Origin: Propionivibrio dicarboxylicus
Lineage (GTDB): Bacteria > Pseudomonadota > Gammaproteobacteria > Burkholderiales > Rhodocyclaceae
DNA: 64,000 nucleotides
Assembly: GCF_900099695.1 (NCBI RefSeq)
Contig: NZ_FNCY01000001.1
Location: 62,001-126,000 of the forward strand
Direction: 5' to 3'
Made by a program: the position numbers and the translations under genes. Positions 17,539 to 28,514 of the stretch are shown in pieces. The notes beneath the pieces are model-generated. The model saw only the letters and a program-made list of their open reading frames with translations, was not told where the DNA came from and did no database searches. How positions within the stretch are numbered: the first letter of the stretch is position 1; each line of letters starts with the position of its first letter.

Positions 17539-18438
17539 TCAGTCGAACCGGCGCAAATGAATGGCCACCGACAGGATCGCTCCGAGCCAGCCCAGCGTGA
17601 CGCCGACCGCCGTCAGCGCGGCGACGCCGACCGCCGACAAGCCGTGCGGCGAAAAATCCTGGCCATAGAGCGAGATCAGTTCGGCCAGCGGTTCAGCCAA
17701 CAGGTAGGCGCCGCTGCCGACGAGCAGTGCTGCGAACAAACCGCCGAGCGCCCCCTGCAGGGCGCCGAAATAGAGGAAGGGGCGACGGATGAAGGTATTG
17801 GTCGCGCCGATCAATTTGGCCACCTCGATTTCCGCCGACTGCGCCAGGATCTGCAGGCGGATCGTGTTGAAGGTCACGGCCACGAGCGCCCCGGCGAACA
17901 GCGAGGCAAGCAGCGTCAGCGACAATTTGCCGATGCGGAGGAAGGCATTGAACCGCCGCACCCAGGCCGAGTCGAGCTGGACGTGGGCGACCTTCGGCCA
18001 GGCGGAGAACGATTTGGCCATCGCCTCCAGCGTTTCCGCGCGCGTATCGGCCGGCTCGACGATAAAGGCGTCGGGCAGTGGATTGCGCGGCAGGCTGGCG
18101 ATGATTTCGGCCATGCCCTCGCTCGCCTGCAAGCGCTTCAGCGCCTCCTCGCGCGAGACGAAACGCCAGTTAACGGCCTTGGTTTCGCGCAGCCGCGACT
18201 CGATCTCGGCAACGTCCTTCTTGCCGGCCTCGGCGACCATGAAAATGCTGATCTGCTGGACGCCGGAGGCACCGTCGGTCAGGCCGCGCAGGTTGTCGAG
18301 CACCACCCAGCCGGCGCTCGGCAGGGCCAGCGCGGTGCCAATGACGATCAGCGACAGGATCGTGTTGAGCGGCGAAGCGCCCAGCCGGCGCAAGGCATCG
18401 CGCCAGGCCGTGGCATGCTGATGGAGAAATTGCCTCAT
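17539..18438 (-). CDS. ftsX: Cell division protein FtsX
   Basis: A 299-residue inner-membrane protein with one N-terminal helix, a periplasmic domain (about residues 45-150) and three C-terminal helices, the FtsX layout. It forms an ABC-like complex with FtsE that activates septal peptidoglycan hydrolases. The ATG at 18438 overlaps the ftsE stop codon (ATGA), fixing the start; a longer in-frame reading exists but would run into ftsE. The order ftsY-ftsE-ftsX is conserved in proteobacteria. Confidence 0.94.
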   Translation of the reverse strand: MRQFLHQHATAWRDALRRLGASPLNTILSLIVIGTALALPSAGWVVLDNLRGLTDGASGVQQISIFMVAEAGKKDVAEIESRLRETKAVNWRFVSREEALKRLQASEGMAEIIASLPRNPLPDAFIVEPADTRAETLEAMAKSFSAWPKVAHVQLDSAWVRRFNAFLRIGKLSLTLLASLFAGALVAVTFNTIRLQILAQSAEIEVAKLIGATNTFIRRPFLYFGALQGALGGLFAALLVGSGAYLLAEPLAELISLYGQDFSPHGLSAVGVAALTAVGVTLGWLGAILSVAIHLRRFD

Positions 18439-19106
18439 AGCGCGTCTCCGTCGGCGCCCGACAGGCGACCGTGTTCGAGCCGCAGCACGCGCGGCCCCAG
18501 GTGCTTCATCCACTGCGGATCGTGCGTAGCCAGGATGACCGTCACGCCGACCTGATGGAAGGCCTGGAAGATATCGAGGATGTCGGCGGCCGTATCGCTG
18601 TCGAGATTGGCGGTCGGTTCGTCGGCGAGCAGGATCGCCGGCCGGTTGACGACGGCACGGGCGATCGCCAGGCGTTGCTGTTCGCCACCCGACAAGGCAA
18701 TCGGAAACGCCTTCTCACGCGCCTGCAGCCCCACCTTGTCGAGCGCGGCGCGCGCCCGGCGCGCAGCCTCCTTCGGCGCCAGGCCGATGATCGCCAGCGG
18801 CAGCAGCACATTGTCGAGGACGCTGCGGTCGAACAGCAGCTTCTGATCCTGGAAGATCAGGCCGAAATTGCGTCGCAGATAGGGGATCGCCCCACGCCGC
18901 AAAGACGCGAGGTTCTGACCGTTCACGATGATGCTGCCCGAGGTCGGGCGCTCGATCGCGGCGAGCAAACGGACCAGCGTCGTCTTGCCGGCACCGGAGT
19001 GCCCGGTGATGAACACCATCTCGCCGTCCTCGATCGCAAAACTGACATCGCGCAGGGCGGTCAGCCCTTCGGAATAGCGTTTGCAGACAGCGTTGGCGAT
19101 GATCAT
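18435..19106 (-). CDS. ftsE: Cell division ATP-binding protein FtsE
   Basis: A 223-residue ABC ATPase with Walker A GHSGAGKTT, Q-loop IFQDQKLL, signature LSGGEQQRLAIARA, Walker B ILLADEPTANLD and the switch histidine in LATHDPQW. It pairs with FtsX at the division site. The ATG at 19106 is two bases after the ftsY stop, so translation is coupled. Confidence 0.96.
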   Translation of the reverse strand: MIIANAVCKRYSEGLTALRDVSFAIEDGEMVFITGHSGAGKTTLVRLLAAIERPTSGSIIVNGQNLASLRRGAIPYLRRNFGLIFQDQKLLFDRSVLDNVLLPLAIIGLAPKEAARRARAALDKVGLQAREKAFPIALSGGEQQRLAIARAVVNRPAILLADEPTANLDSDTAADILDIFQAFHQVGVTVILATHDPQWMKHLGPRVLRLEHGRLSGADGDAL

Positions 19107-19108
19107 GA

Positions 19109-20083
19109 TCAGGCCTGCGATTGATCGAACAGCGCATCGACGAAGTCCCGCGCCACAAACGGCCGCAGATCGTCGATGCCTTCGCCGACGCCGATGAAGC
19201 GGATCGGCTTCGGACACTGCCGGGCGATGGCGGCGACGACGCCGCCCTTGGCGGTGCCGTCAAGTTTGGTGACGACAAGCCCGGTAACGGCGATCGACTT
19301 GTCGAAGGCCTTGACCTGCGCCAACGCGTTCTGCCCGAAATTGGCGTCGAGCACCAGCAGCGTCTCGTGCGGCCCGGTCGGATCGGCCTTCTGGATGACG
19401 CGGCGCACCTTGGCGATTTCTTCCATGAGATGCAGCTGCGTCGGCAGGCGGCCGGCGGTGTCGGCGAGCACGATGTCGATGCCACGCGCCCGTGCGGCCG
19501 AGATCGCGTCGAAGATGACGGCGGCCGGATCGCCGGCTTCCTGGGCAATGACTGTGACATTGTTGCGCTCGCCCCAGGTCTGCAACTGCTCGCGCGCGGC
19601 AGCGCGGAACGTATCGCCGGCGGCAAGCAGGACCGACAGTCCCTGCGACTGGAAATGCTTGGCCAGCTTGCCGATCGAAGTCGTCTTGCCGGCGCCGTTG
19701 ACGCCGGCGATCATGATGATGAACGGCCGGTGGCTGCCGACGTCGAGTGGCTGCTCCAGCGGCAGCAGGAGTTCGTGCAAGGCATCGGCAAGTGCCTGCT
19801 GGATGCCTTCGGGCGTGTCGATCGACTCGCGCCGGGCGCGCTCCTTGAGGCTTTCGAGCAGATGTTCGGTGGCGTCGAGACCGACGTCGCTGGTCAGCAG
19901 CAATGCCTCGAGTTCCTCGAGCAATTCGTCATCGACCTTGCCGCGCGCGAAAATCGACTTGAGCCGGCCGCCAAGCTGCGCCCGCGTACGCGCCAACCCG
20001 ACCTTGAGCCGCTCGCGCCAAGAATTCTCGGCCGGCGCGGTCGACGCCGGGGCATCGACGGACTTTTTGAAGAAACTAAACAT
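19109..20083 (-). CDS. ftsY: Signal recognition particle receptor FtsY
   Basis: A 324-residue NG-domain GTPase of the SRP receptor. Motifs include GVNGAGKTTSIGKLA (P-loop), AGDTFRAAAREQL, VLADTAGRLPTQ and VTKLDGTAKGG. The acidic A domain seen in enterobacterial FtsY is reduced to about 30 residues, which is common in betaproteobacteria. It docks ribosome-SRP complexes at the membrane. First gene of the ftsYEX operon, divergent from the M16 peptidase genes. Confidence 0.96.
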   Translation of the reverse strand: MFSFFKKSVDAPASTAPAENSWRERLKVGLARTRAQLGGRLKSIFARGKVDDELLEELEALLLTSDVGLDATEHLLESLKERARRESIDTPEGIQQALADALHELLLPLEQPLDVGSHRPFIIMIAGVNGAGKTTSIGKLAKHFQSQGLSVLLAAGDTFRAAAREQLQTWGERNNVTVIAQEAGDPAAVIFDAISAARARGIDIVLADTAGRLPTQLHLMEEIAKVRRVIQKADPTGPHETLLVLDANFGQNALAQVKAFDKSIAVTGLVVTKLDGTAKGGVVAAIARQCPKPIRFIGVGEGIDDLRPFVARDFVDALFDQSQA

Positions 20084-20180
20084 GGGGGAAAATTGTCTGT
20101 GAATACCGGAAGAATGGGGCGATGGTAAGATGCCGAGCCCCGGAAGTTCCGGGAAATTCTAACAGAAGGTATTGACTTCA

Positions 20181-21563
20181 ATGCGAGAACTCCGACGAAT
20201 CGGCTGGTGGGGCACCTTGCTGGCGGCCCTGATGGCAGCCCTGTCGGCGACGCCAGCGGCGTTCGCCAATCCCTACGAAAAACAGCTGGCCAACGGCTTG
20301 CGCGTGATCGTCAAGGAAGACCACCGCGCCCCGACCGCAGTGCATATGGTCTGGTACCGGGCCGGCAGCATGGACGAGACGAACGGCACGACCGGCGTCG
20401 CGCACCTGCTCGAACACATGATGTTCAAAGGCACGCCGAGCATCGGCGCGGGCGAATTCAGCCGCCTCGTCGCCGCCGCCGGCGGACGTGACAATGCTTT
20501 CACCAGCAAGGACTTCACCGCCTACTTCCAGCAAGTGCCGAAGCAGAAGCTCGAGCAGATGATCCAGCTCGAAGCCGATCGCATGCGTCACCTCAACCTC
20601 GACCCGAAGGAATTCGAACAGGAGATCAAGGTCGTCATGGAAGAGCGTCGCCTGCGCACCGACGACCAGCCGCAGGCGCGGCTCTTCGAACAGATGGGCG
20701 CCGTCGCTTTCCAGGCGCACCCTTACCGGGTTCCGGTGATCGGCTGGATGAACGATCTCGAAGCGATGACGGTCCAGGACGCCCGCGACTGGTACGAGCG
20801 CTGGTACGAACCGAACAATGCCTTTGTCGTCATCGTTGGCGACGTCGATCATGACGACGTCTTCCGGCTCGCGGAAAAATACTACGGCCCGCTGGCGGCG
20901 CGCCCGTTGCCGGCACGCAAGCCGCAGGTCGAGCCGACGCAGACCGGCACCCGCCGGCTGACGGTGAAGGCGCCGGCAGAACTGCCGGTTGTCGTCATGG
21001 CCTACAAGGTGCCCGTGGTGCGCGACGTCGAGAAGGACGTCGATCCCTACGCGCTGGAAATGCTCGCCGCCATTCTCGACGGACACGACGCGGCGCGCTT
21101 CTCGCGGCGGCTGGTGCGCGAACAGCGCCTCGCCGTCAGCGCCGGCACCGGCTACGACGCCACCTCGCGCGGCCCCGGCCTGTTCTACCTGCTCGGTTCG
21201 CCGAGCGAAGGCAAGACGCCGGCCGAACTGGAAAACGGATTCCGCACCGAGATCGCCCGCATCGTCGCCGACGGCGTCTCGACCGAAGAGCTCGCCCGCG
21301 CCCGGGCGCAACTCGTCGCCAACCAGACTTACAAACTCGATTCGATGTTCGCCCAGGCCATGGAAATCGGACAGCTCGAAACCTCCGGCGTCCCCTACAC
21401 GGCGAACAAGCGACTGATCGAAAAGCTGCAGGAAGTCACGGCCGAGCAGGTGCAGGCCGCCGCCAAGAAATACTTCGTCGACGACCAGCTGACGGTCGCC
21501 GAACTCGATCCCCAGCCGCTGCCCGACACGCCGCGTCGCCGTCCGGCCGCCACCCGCCATTGA
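20181..21563 (+). CDS. M16 family zinc metallopeptidase, catalytic partner
   Basis: A 460-residue secreted or periplasmic protease. A signal peptide of about 29 residues ends at TPAAFA. The inverted zinc motif HLLEH is at residues 75-79 (H75, E78, H79), with the third ligand glutamate in the EIKVVMEERRLR region further along. The ATG at 20181 is placed ten bases after AGAAGGT; a TTG at 20172 is too close to it. The next gene encodes a second M16 protein without the zinc motif, so the pair probably forms a heterodimer in the periplasm. Confidence 0.9.
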   Translation: MRELRRIGWWGTLLAALMAALSATPAAFANPYEKQLANGLRVIVKEDHRAPTAVHMVWYRAGSMDETNGTTGVAHLLEHMMFKGTPSIGAGEFSRLVAAAGGRDNAFTSKDFTAYFQQVPKQKLEQMIQLEADRMRHLNLDPKEFEQEIKVVMEERRLRTDDQPQARLFEQMGAVAFQAHPYRVPVIGWMNDLEAMTVQDARDWYERWYEPNNAFVVIVGDVDHDDVFRLAEKYYGPLAARPLPARKPQVEPTQTGTRRLTVKAPAELPVVVMAYKVPVVRDVEKDVDPYALEMLAAILDGHDAARFSRRLVREQRLAVSAGTGYDATSRGPGLFYLLGSPSEGKTPAELENGFRTEIARIVADGVSTEELARARAQLVANQTYKLDSMFAQAMEIGQLETSGVPYTANKRLIEKLQEVTAEQVQAAAKKYFVDDQLTVAELDPQPLPDTPRRRPAATRH

Positions 21564-21573
21564 AAGCATTGAG

Positions 21574-22869
21574 ATGAAGCTCAGACACCTCCTGTCCGCA
21601 CTCTGCCTCTGCCTGCTGGCCACGCTGGCGCAGGCCGGCGTGAACATCCAGCACTGGGTGGCGCCTTCGGGCGTGCGGGTCTATTTCGTCGAGAACCACG
21701 ACCTGCCGATGCTCGACGTCCAGATCGACTTCGCTGCCGGCACCGCCTACGACCCGTCCGGCAAGCCCGGCGCCGCTTCGCTGACGCAGGCATTGCTCGA
21801 CCTCGGCGCCGGCGACATGGACGAAACGGCGATCTCGAACCGTCTGGCCGATCTCGGCGCGCTGCTCTCCACGAACGTGGACATGGATCGCGCCTCGGTC
21901 AGCCTGCGCACGCTGTCGGCCGCCGACAAGCGCGAGCCGGCGCTCGACATCCTGCGTGCCGTGCTCGTCAGCCCGCGTTTCGACGACGACATCTTCGTCC
22001 GCGAACAGGCGCGCGCCGTCGCCTCGCTCAAGGAAGCGCTGACGCGCCCCGAATCGATCGCCAGCAAGAACTTCTGGGCGCTGATGTATCCGGGCCACCC
22101 CTACGGCGTCCACGCCGAACCGGAGAAACTCGCCGCCCTCAAGCGCACTGACTTGCTCGATTTCTACCGCAGCCATTTCACCGCCGCCCGCGCCATCGTC
22201 TCGATCGTCGGCGACATCGACCGGGCACAGGCCGAAGCGCTCGTCCAGAAACTGAGCGCCGACCTGCCGAAAGCCGAGGCACTGCCGTCCTTGCCGGCGC
22301 CGACGCTGCCGAAAGCGGGCGAGAAGCGGATCGCCCATCCGTCGGCCCAGGCCCACCTGCTGCTCGGTCTGCCGACGATCCGCCGCGGCGATCCCGATTT
22401 CTTCCCGCTCCTGGTCGGCAACTACACGCTCGGCGGCGGCGGTTTCGTCTCGCGACTGATGAAGGAAGTGCGCGAGAAACGCGGCTACGCCTACAGCGTC
22501 TATAGCTACATCATGCCGCTGGCGCAGCCGGGACCGTTCCAGATCGGCCTGCAGACCAAGAAGGCGCAAGTGGGCGACGCGCTCAAGGTGACGCGCCAGG
22601 TGCTCGCGACCTTCCTCGCCGAAGGACCGAGCGAGACCGAATTGCAGGCCGCCAAGCAGAATCTGGTCGGCAGTTTCCCGCTGCGCCTCGACAGCAACCG
22701 CAAGATCCTCGACAACGTCGCGGCGATCGGTTTCTACGGACTGCCGCTCGACTACCTCGACCGCTACACCGAGAAGGTCGAGCAGGTCAGCATTGCCGAC
22801 ATCAAGGCCGCCTTTGCCCGCCGCGTGCGCCCGCAAAATCTCGTCACCTTGATCGTCGGCGCGGAGTAG
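21574..22869 (+). CDS. M16 family peptidase-like protein, non-catalytic partner
   Basis: A 431-residue paralogue of the preceding gene with a signal peptide ending near LAQAG. At the position of the zinc motif it reads LTQALLDLGAGD, so the HxxEH residues are missing and it should be inactive alone. It keeps the substrate-grasping motif region ending in REKRGYAYSVYSY. In known bacterial M16B pairs one subunit carries the zinc site and the other the R/Y pair that positions the substrate. The genes are ten bases apart. Confidence 0.88.
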   Translation: MKLRHLLSALCLCLLATLAQAGVNIQHWVAPSGVRVYFVENHDLPMLDVQIDFAAGTAYDPSGKPGAASLTQALLDLGAGDMDETAISNRLADLGALLSTNVDMDRASVSLRTLSAADKREPALDILRAVLVSPRFDDDIFVREQARAVASLKEALTRPESIASKNFWALMYPGHPYGVHAEPEKLAALKRTDLLDFYRSHFTAARAIVSIVGDIDRAQAEALVQKLSADLPKAEALPSLPAPTLPKAGEKRIAHPSAQAHLLLGLPTIRRGDPDFFPLLVGNYTLGGGGFVSRLMKEVREKRGYAYSVYSYIMPLAQPGPFQIGLQTKKAQVGDALKVTRQVLATFLAEGPSETELQAAKQNLVGSFPLRLDSNRKILDNVAAIGFYGLPLDYLDRYTEKVEQVSIADIKAAFARRVRPQNLVTLIVGAE

Positions 22870-22871
22870 GC

Positions 22872-24202
<1,331 letters not shown>

Positions 24203-24251
24203 TCCTGGCTGATCCCCGTTTTTCCGGCCGTCGCCTGACGGCCGAAAGACG

Positions 24252-24284
24252 ACGCCGCTCCGCTGCGAGCGGCGTTTTATTTTC
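24252..24284 (+). terminator. Intrinsic terminator after the ferredoxin gene
   Basis: ACGCCGCTC (24252-24260) and GAGCGGCGT (24267-24275) form a perfect 9-bp stem with a 6-base loop, followed by TTTTATTTT. It separates the rsmD-coaD-ferredoxin transcript from the convergent mutM gene. Confidence 0.9.
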
Positions 24285-24296
24285 TCGCCGTCGAAA

Positions 24297-25124
24297 CTAC
24301 TTCTGGCAGTGCGGACAGTAGAAAGTACTGCGCCCGCCCTGGCGGATCACGCGCACCGGATGACCGCAGACCGTGCACGGCTGACCGGCGCGGCCATAGA
24401 CGGCACAACTCAACTGAAAGCTGCCGGCGCCGCCGTCGCTATGAACGTAGTCGCGCACGCTGCTGCCACCGGCGGCAATCGCGCGCATCAGCGTGTCCCG
24501 CACCGCCCCGACCAGTCGCTCGCATTGCGGCCGGGTCAGCCGGCCGGCCGGCCGGCGCGGCGAGATGCCGGCGATGAAAAGGCTTTCGGCGGCATAGATG
24601 TTGCCGACGCCGACGATCAGATGGCTATCCATCAGGGTCGTCTTGATCGGCGCCGTCTTGTCGCGCGTCGCGGCATGCAGCCAGGCGCCGTCGAAGGCCG
24701 CCGACAAGGGCTCGATCCCCTGCGAGGCGAGCAGCGGATGCTGCTCGACCGCGCTCCCCGGCTGCCAGACCAGCGTGCCGAAACGGCGCGGATCGCGAAA
24801 CCGCAGCACCTCGCCAGACAGGACGAAATCGACGTGATCGTGCTTCTGCGGCGGATCGCCGAGCGACACCATGCGCAGGCTGCCCGACATGCCCAGATGC
24901 AGGATCAGCCAACCGCCGCCGGACCGGCTCTCGCAGTCGAAGAGCAGATATTTGCCGCGCCGGGCGATGGCATCGACACGCAGGCCGGCGAGACGATCGG
25001 CCAGCGCGGGCGGCAACTCATGGCGAAGTTTCGGACATCGAAACACCACCCGCCGGAATCGTTGGCCGACAAGATGGGGCAGCAAACCGAGGCGGCTGAC
25101 TTCGACTTCGGGCAGTTCCGGCAT
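24297..25124 (-). CDS. mutM: Formamidopyrimidine-DNA glycosylase
   Basis: A 275-residue DNA repair glycosylase. The ATG at 25124 gives MPELPEVE, required because the mature N-terminal proline is the catalytic nucleophile; longer in-frame starts are excluded. Lys in RRGKYLLFD is the conserved beta-hairpin lysine, and the C-terminal zinc finger reads CTVCGHPVRVI...CPHCQ. It removes 8-oxoguanine and cuts the backbone at the abasic site. Confidence 0.96.
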   Translation of the reverse strand: MPELPEVEVSRLGLLPHLVGQRFRRVVFRCPKLRHELPPALADRLAGLRVDAIARRGKYLLFDCESRSGGGWLILHLGMSGSLRMVSLGDPPQKHDHVDFVLSGEVLRFRDPRRFGTLVWQPGSAVEQHPLLASQGIEPLSAAFDGAWLHAATRDKTAPIKTTLMDSHLIVGVGNIYAAESLFIAGISPRRPAGRLTRPQCERLVGAVRDTLMRAIAAGGSSVRDYVHSDGGAGSFQLSCAVYGRAGQPCTVCGHPVRVIRQGGRSTFYCPHCQK

Positions 25125-25267
25125 TGATGCTCCTTGAGAAACCCAATAACATGCAAGCTCCACGGGCGATTCGGCGGCAACGCCACGTCGCCGGGCTTGA
25201 CCAGACTAAACCATTTGGACGCACATCGCTCTAACCGGTTCCGGCATCCGGGCGATTGAAGGACTCC

Positions 25268-27043
25268 ATGAACGCATTTCGTGTCGCATTTCGCGTCAAC
25301 TTCCGCCAAACCCGACTGACTGTCCTCGCGATAGCGCTTGCGACGGGCGTCAGCCTTGCCGCCGCCGCGGACGACACGACGACGCACCGCAAGCGCCCGG
25401 TCCGCAGCGAACGAGCGGTCGCGGCCACCGTTGTCGAACCCGGGGCGACCGACGCCAGCCCGTCGATCGGACAAGTCGTGTTCCAGGTGCTGCTCGGCGA
25501 AATCGCCCTGCGCCGCGGCGAAGCGCCGCTGGCCGCCACCGCCTATGCCGACCTGGCGCTCAAGACGCAGGACCCGAAACTGCTCGAACGCACCGTCGAA
25601 ATCGCCGGCTTCACGCGCCGTTTCGACCTCGCGCTGCAAGCCGCGCAACGCTGGGTCGAGGTCGAACCCGACTCGAAGCAGGCGCCGCTCATGCTTGCCA
25701 GCGTCATGATCATGTCGAACCAGACGGAAAACCTGCCGGCGCTGCTCATTCGCATGCTCGAACAGGATCGGGCCGCGCTCGGCGACAACCTGCTCGGACT
25801 GAACCGCATGCTGGCGCGCCTGCCCGACCGGGTCAGCGCCTTCCACATCATCGAACGCGTCGGCCGCGCCTTCCCCGATCAGGCCGAAGCCCACTACGCG
25901 ATCTCGGTCGCCGCCGCCGGCGCCGGGCAGCAGGAGCGCGCGCGCGCCGAAGCGCGGCGAGCGCTGGAAGACCGCCCGGACTGGGAGATCGCCGCCCTGC
26001 TCCACGCCCAACTGCTGACGCGCTTGTCGCCGGTCGAATCGATCGATTTCCTGCAGGGATTCGCCGATCGGTATCCGAAAGCCCGCGACGTGCGCATGCA
26101 ACTGGCACGGCTTCTGGTCGGCCAGAAGCGCTACGACGACGCGCGCCGGCAATTCAACGCCGTCCTCGACCTCTCGCCCGACAGCGCCGACGCGCTCTTC
26201 TCGCTGGGCATCCTGGCGCTGCAGCAGAACGATCTCGACGAGGCCGAGAAGCAATTCAAGCGTTTCCTCGCCTCCCCCGCCACCGACAAGAACTACGCCT
26301 ACTTCTTCCTCGGCCAGATTGCCGAAGAACGCGGCAAGAGCGCCGAAGCGCTCGGCTACTACGCCCAGCTGACCGGCGGCGAGCACTACGTTCAGGCACG
26401 TTTGCGCGGCGCGCGCCTGCTGATCGACCAGGGACGCTTCGACGAAGCGCAACGCCTGCTGGCGTCGGCCAAAGCGAGCTCCGCCGACGAGCGCACGCAA
26501 CTCGCCATTGCCGAAGCCGGCCTGCTGCGTGACGCCAAGCAGTCCCAGCAAGCCTTCGATCTGCTCGACGCGCTGCTGGCAAAGCAGCCGGACCAGCCCG
26601 ACCTGCTCTACGAATCGGCCTTGCTGGCCGAGAAACTCGGCAACATCCCGCTGATGGAAACCCGCCTGCGCCGCCTGATCGAACTGCGGCCGGACAGTGC
26701 CCAGGCTTACAACGCCCTCGGTTATTCGCTGGCCGACCGCAACGAGCGCCTGGCGGAAGCGCGCGAACTGATCGAAAGGGCGCTCAAGCTCTCGCCGGAG
26801 GACTATTTCATCCTCGACAGCATGGGTTGGGTTCTTTTCCGCCAGGGCGACCTGGCCGGCGCGCTCGATTACCTGCAACAGGCCTACGCCCGGCGCGACG
26901 ACCCCGAGATTGCCGCCCACATCGGCGAGGTTCTGTGGGCGCAGGGACGCCCCGAGGATGCCAGGAAAATGTGGTTGGAAGCACAAAAAAAACACCCCGC
27001 GAATGAAGCGCTGAGCGAGGTCATCAAGAAGTTCCTGCCCTGA
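25268..27043 (+). CDS. Exported TPR-repeat protein
   Basis: A 591-residue protein with an N-terminal signal sequence (TVLAIALATGVSLAAAA) and TPR motifs through most of its length, for example DSADALFSLGILALQQNDLDEAEKQFKRFL and the C-terminal AYNALGYSLADRN...EDYFILDSMGWVLF...GDLAGALDYLQQAY. The ATG at 25268 is preferred over TTG 25256 because AAGGA precedes it. The same gene precedes lolB and ispE in many betaproteobacteria, suggesting an envelope role, but its function is not established. It stands divergent from mutM. Confidence 0.82.
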   Translation: MNAFRVAFRVNFRQTRLTVLAIALATGVSLAAAADDTTTHRKRPVRSERAVAATVVEPGATDASPSIGQVVFQVLLGEIALRRGEAPLAATAYADLALKTQDPKLLERTVEIAGFTRRFDLALQAAQRWVEVEPDSKQAPLMLASVMIMSNQTENLPALLIRMLEQDRAALGDNLLGLNRMLARLPDRVSAFHIIERVGRAFPDQAEAHYAISVAAAGAGQQERARAEARRALEDRPDWEIAALLHAQLLTRLSPVESIDFLQGFADRYPKARDVRMQLARLLVGQKRYDDARRQFNAVLDLSPDSADALFSLGILALQQNDLDEAEKQFKRFLASPATDKNYAYFFLGQIAEERGKSAEALGYYAQLTGGEHYVQARLRGARLLIDQGRFDEAQRLLASAKASSADERTQLAIAEAGLLRDAKQSQQAFDLLDALLAKQPDQPDLLYESALLAEKLGNIPLMETRLRRLIELRPDSAQAYNALGYSLADRNERLAEARELIERALKLSPEDYFILDSMGWVLFRQGDLAGALDYLQQAYARRDDPEIAAHIGEVLWAQGRPEDARKMWLEAQKKHPANEALSEVIKKFLP

Positions 27044-27051
27044 TCGCCCCG

Positions 27052-27648
27052 ATGTCCGCTCGATCCTTTCTCGCCGCGCTCGCCGGTGCCGCCGCCCTGC
27101 TCCTGCTCGTTTCCGGCTGCGCGTCGCTGACGCCGGCGCCCGTCCCGCCCCCACCGCGGGATGCGCTGGCCGCGTTCTCGCTCGAAGGACGGTTTGCGCT
27201 GAATCACGAAGCGAAGAGCTATTCGGGCCGCATCAGTTGGACCTACCGCCCGAACACCAGCGAATTGCTGCTGTCGTCTCCCTTTGGGCAGGGCTTGGCC
27301 GAAATCGTCACCGACGCCGACGGCGCCCGCCTGACCGGCAGCGACGGTCGCATCCGCACTGCGCCGGACGCCGAAACACTGACGCGCGAAGTCCTCGGCT
27401 ATCCCCTGCCGCTGAAACAACTGGCGGACTGGGTACGCGGCCGCACCCCCCCGGGGAGCGGCCGGCTCGACCCGCTTGGACGGGTGCTGTCGCTGCAACA
27501 GGACGGCTGGCAGATCGATTACGGCTATGGCGACGACGCGCCCGGCTCGCCACCGATGCGAATCATCGCCCGGCAGGGCGAACACGTCGAACTGCGCGTC
27601 TTCGTTGACGCCTGGCACAGTCTTTCCCCCGAAGAGGCCCACCCTTGA
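27052..27648 (+). CDS. lolB: Outer-membrane lipoprotein LolB
   Basis: A 198-residue lipoprotein with a signal peptide and lipobox LVSGC (lipidated Cys23). The mature part has FSLEGRFAL near its start and a Pro-rich spacer ([10 protein letters not shown]). LolB accepts lipoproteins from LolA and inserts them into the outer membrane. The gene follows the TPR gene by nine bases, and its stop codon overlaps the ispE start. Confidence 0.9.
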   Translation: MSARSFLAALAGAAALLLLVSGCASLTPAPVPPPPRDALAAFSLEGRFALNHEAKSYSGRISWTYRPNTSELLLSSPFGQGLAEIVTDADGARLTGSDGRIRTAPDAETLTREVLGYPLPLKQLADWVRGRTPPGSGRLDPLGRVLSLQQDGWQIDYGYGDDAPGSPPMRIIARQGEHVELRVFVDAWHSLSPEEAHP

Positions 27649-28502
27649 CGCCCCGATCCTCCTGGGACTGGCAGAGCGCGTATCCCGCGCCGGCCAAACT
27701 CAACCTGTTCCTGCACGTCACCGGCCGCCGCGCCGACGGCTACCACCTGCTGCAAACGCTGTTCCGCTTCGTCGATCACGGCGACACCCTGCGTTTTGCC
27801 CGGCGCGATGACGGCCAGTTGCGCCTGACCCAACCGCTGCCCGGCGTCCCGCCGGAAAGCGACCTCTGCATCCGGGCCGCGCGCCTGCTGCAGGACGCGA
27901 CCGGCTGCCGCCTCGGTGCCGATATCGAGGTCGTCAAACGCCTGCCGATGGGCGGCGGTCTCGGCGGCGGCAGTTCGGACGCCGCCACCGTCTTGCTCGC
28001 GCTCAACCACCTGTGGGGACTCGGACTCCCGCGCCAACGGCTGCAAGCCCTCGGCCTGACGCTCGGCGCCGATGTGCCGCTCTTCATTTTCGGCAAGAAC
28101 GCGTTCGGCGAAGGCATCGGCGAAGCGCTTCAACCGGTCGAGCTGCCGCCGTCATGGTTCGTCGTGCTCGAACCGCCGGTGCAAGTGCCTACCGCCGCGA
28201 TCTTCACCTCCCCCGAACTCTGCCGCGATACGCCGGCCATCCGCGCCGCCGACTGGCGTCCGGGATTCGGGCACAACGATCTCGAAGCGGTGGCGGTCGC
28301 GCGCTTTCCGGAAGTAGGCGAGAGCCTGCGCTGGCTGGCAGGCTTCGCGCCGGCACGCATGACCGGCTCGGGCGCCTGCGTCTTCGCCGAATTCACCGAC
28401 GCAGCGCAAGCCCGCGCCGTCCTCGCCGACCTGCCGGCGTCGATGCGCGGCTGGGCGGCACCGGGCCTCGCCGAACATCCCTTATGTGCATTGGCCGACT
28501 GA
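27645..28502 (+). CDS. ispE: 4-diphosphocytidyl-2-C-methyl-D-erythritol kinase
   Basis: A 285-residue GHMP kinase with [21 protein letters not shown] at the N-terminus, the ATP-binding [15 protein letters not shown] near residue 105, and the C-terminal [13 protein letters not shown]. It phosphorylates CDP-methylerythritol in the MEP isoprenoid pathway. The start is TTG at 27645, overlapping the lolB TGA by three bases; no later start preserves the N-terminal motif. Confidence 0.94.
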   Translation: MTPRSSWDWQSAYPAPAKLNLFLHVTGRRADGYHLLQTLFRFVDHGDTLRFARRDDGQLRLTQPLPGVPPESDLCIRAARLLQDATGCRLGADIEVVKRLPMGGGLGGGSSDAATVLLALNHLWGLGLPRQRLQALGLTLGADVPLFIFGKNAFGEGIGEALQPVELPPSWFVVLEPPVQVPTAAIFTSPELCRDTPAIRAADWRPGFGHNDLEAVAVARFPEVGESLRWLAGFAPARMTGSGACVFAEFTDAAQARAVLADLPASMRGWAAPGLAEHPLCALAD

Positions 28503-28514
28503 AAGGCATGACTC

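Noticed and set aside
24905-27154. A 749-codon open frame on the minus strand
   Set aside because: It covers the TPR gene in antisense and ends inside mutM in another frame. Composition is that of a shadow frame.
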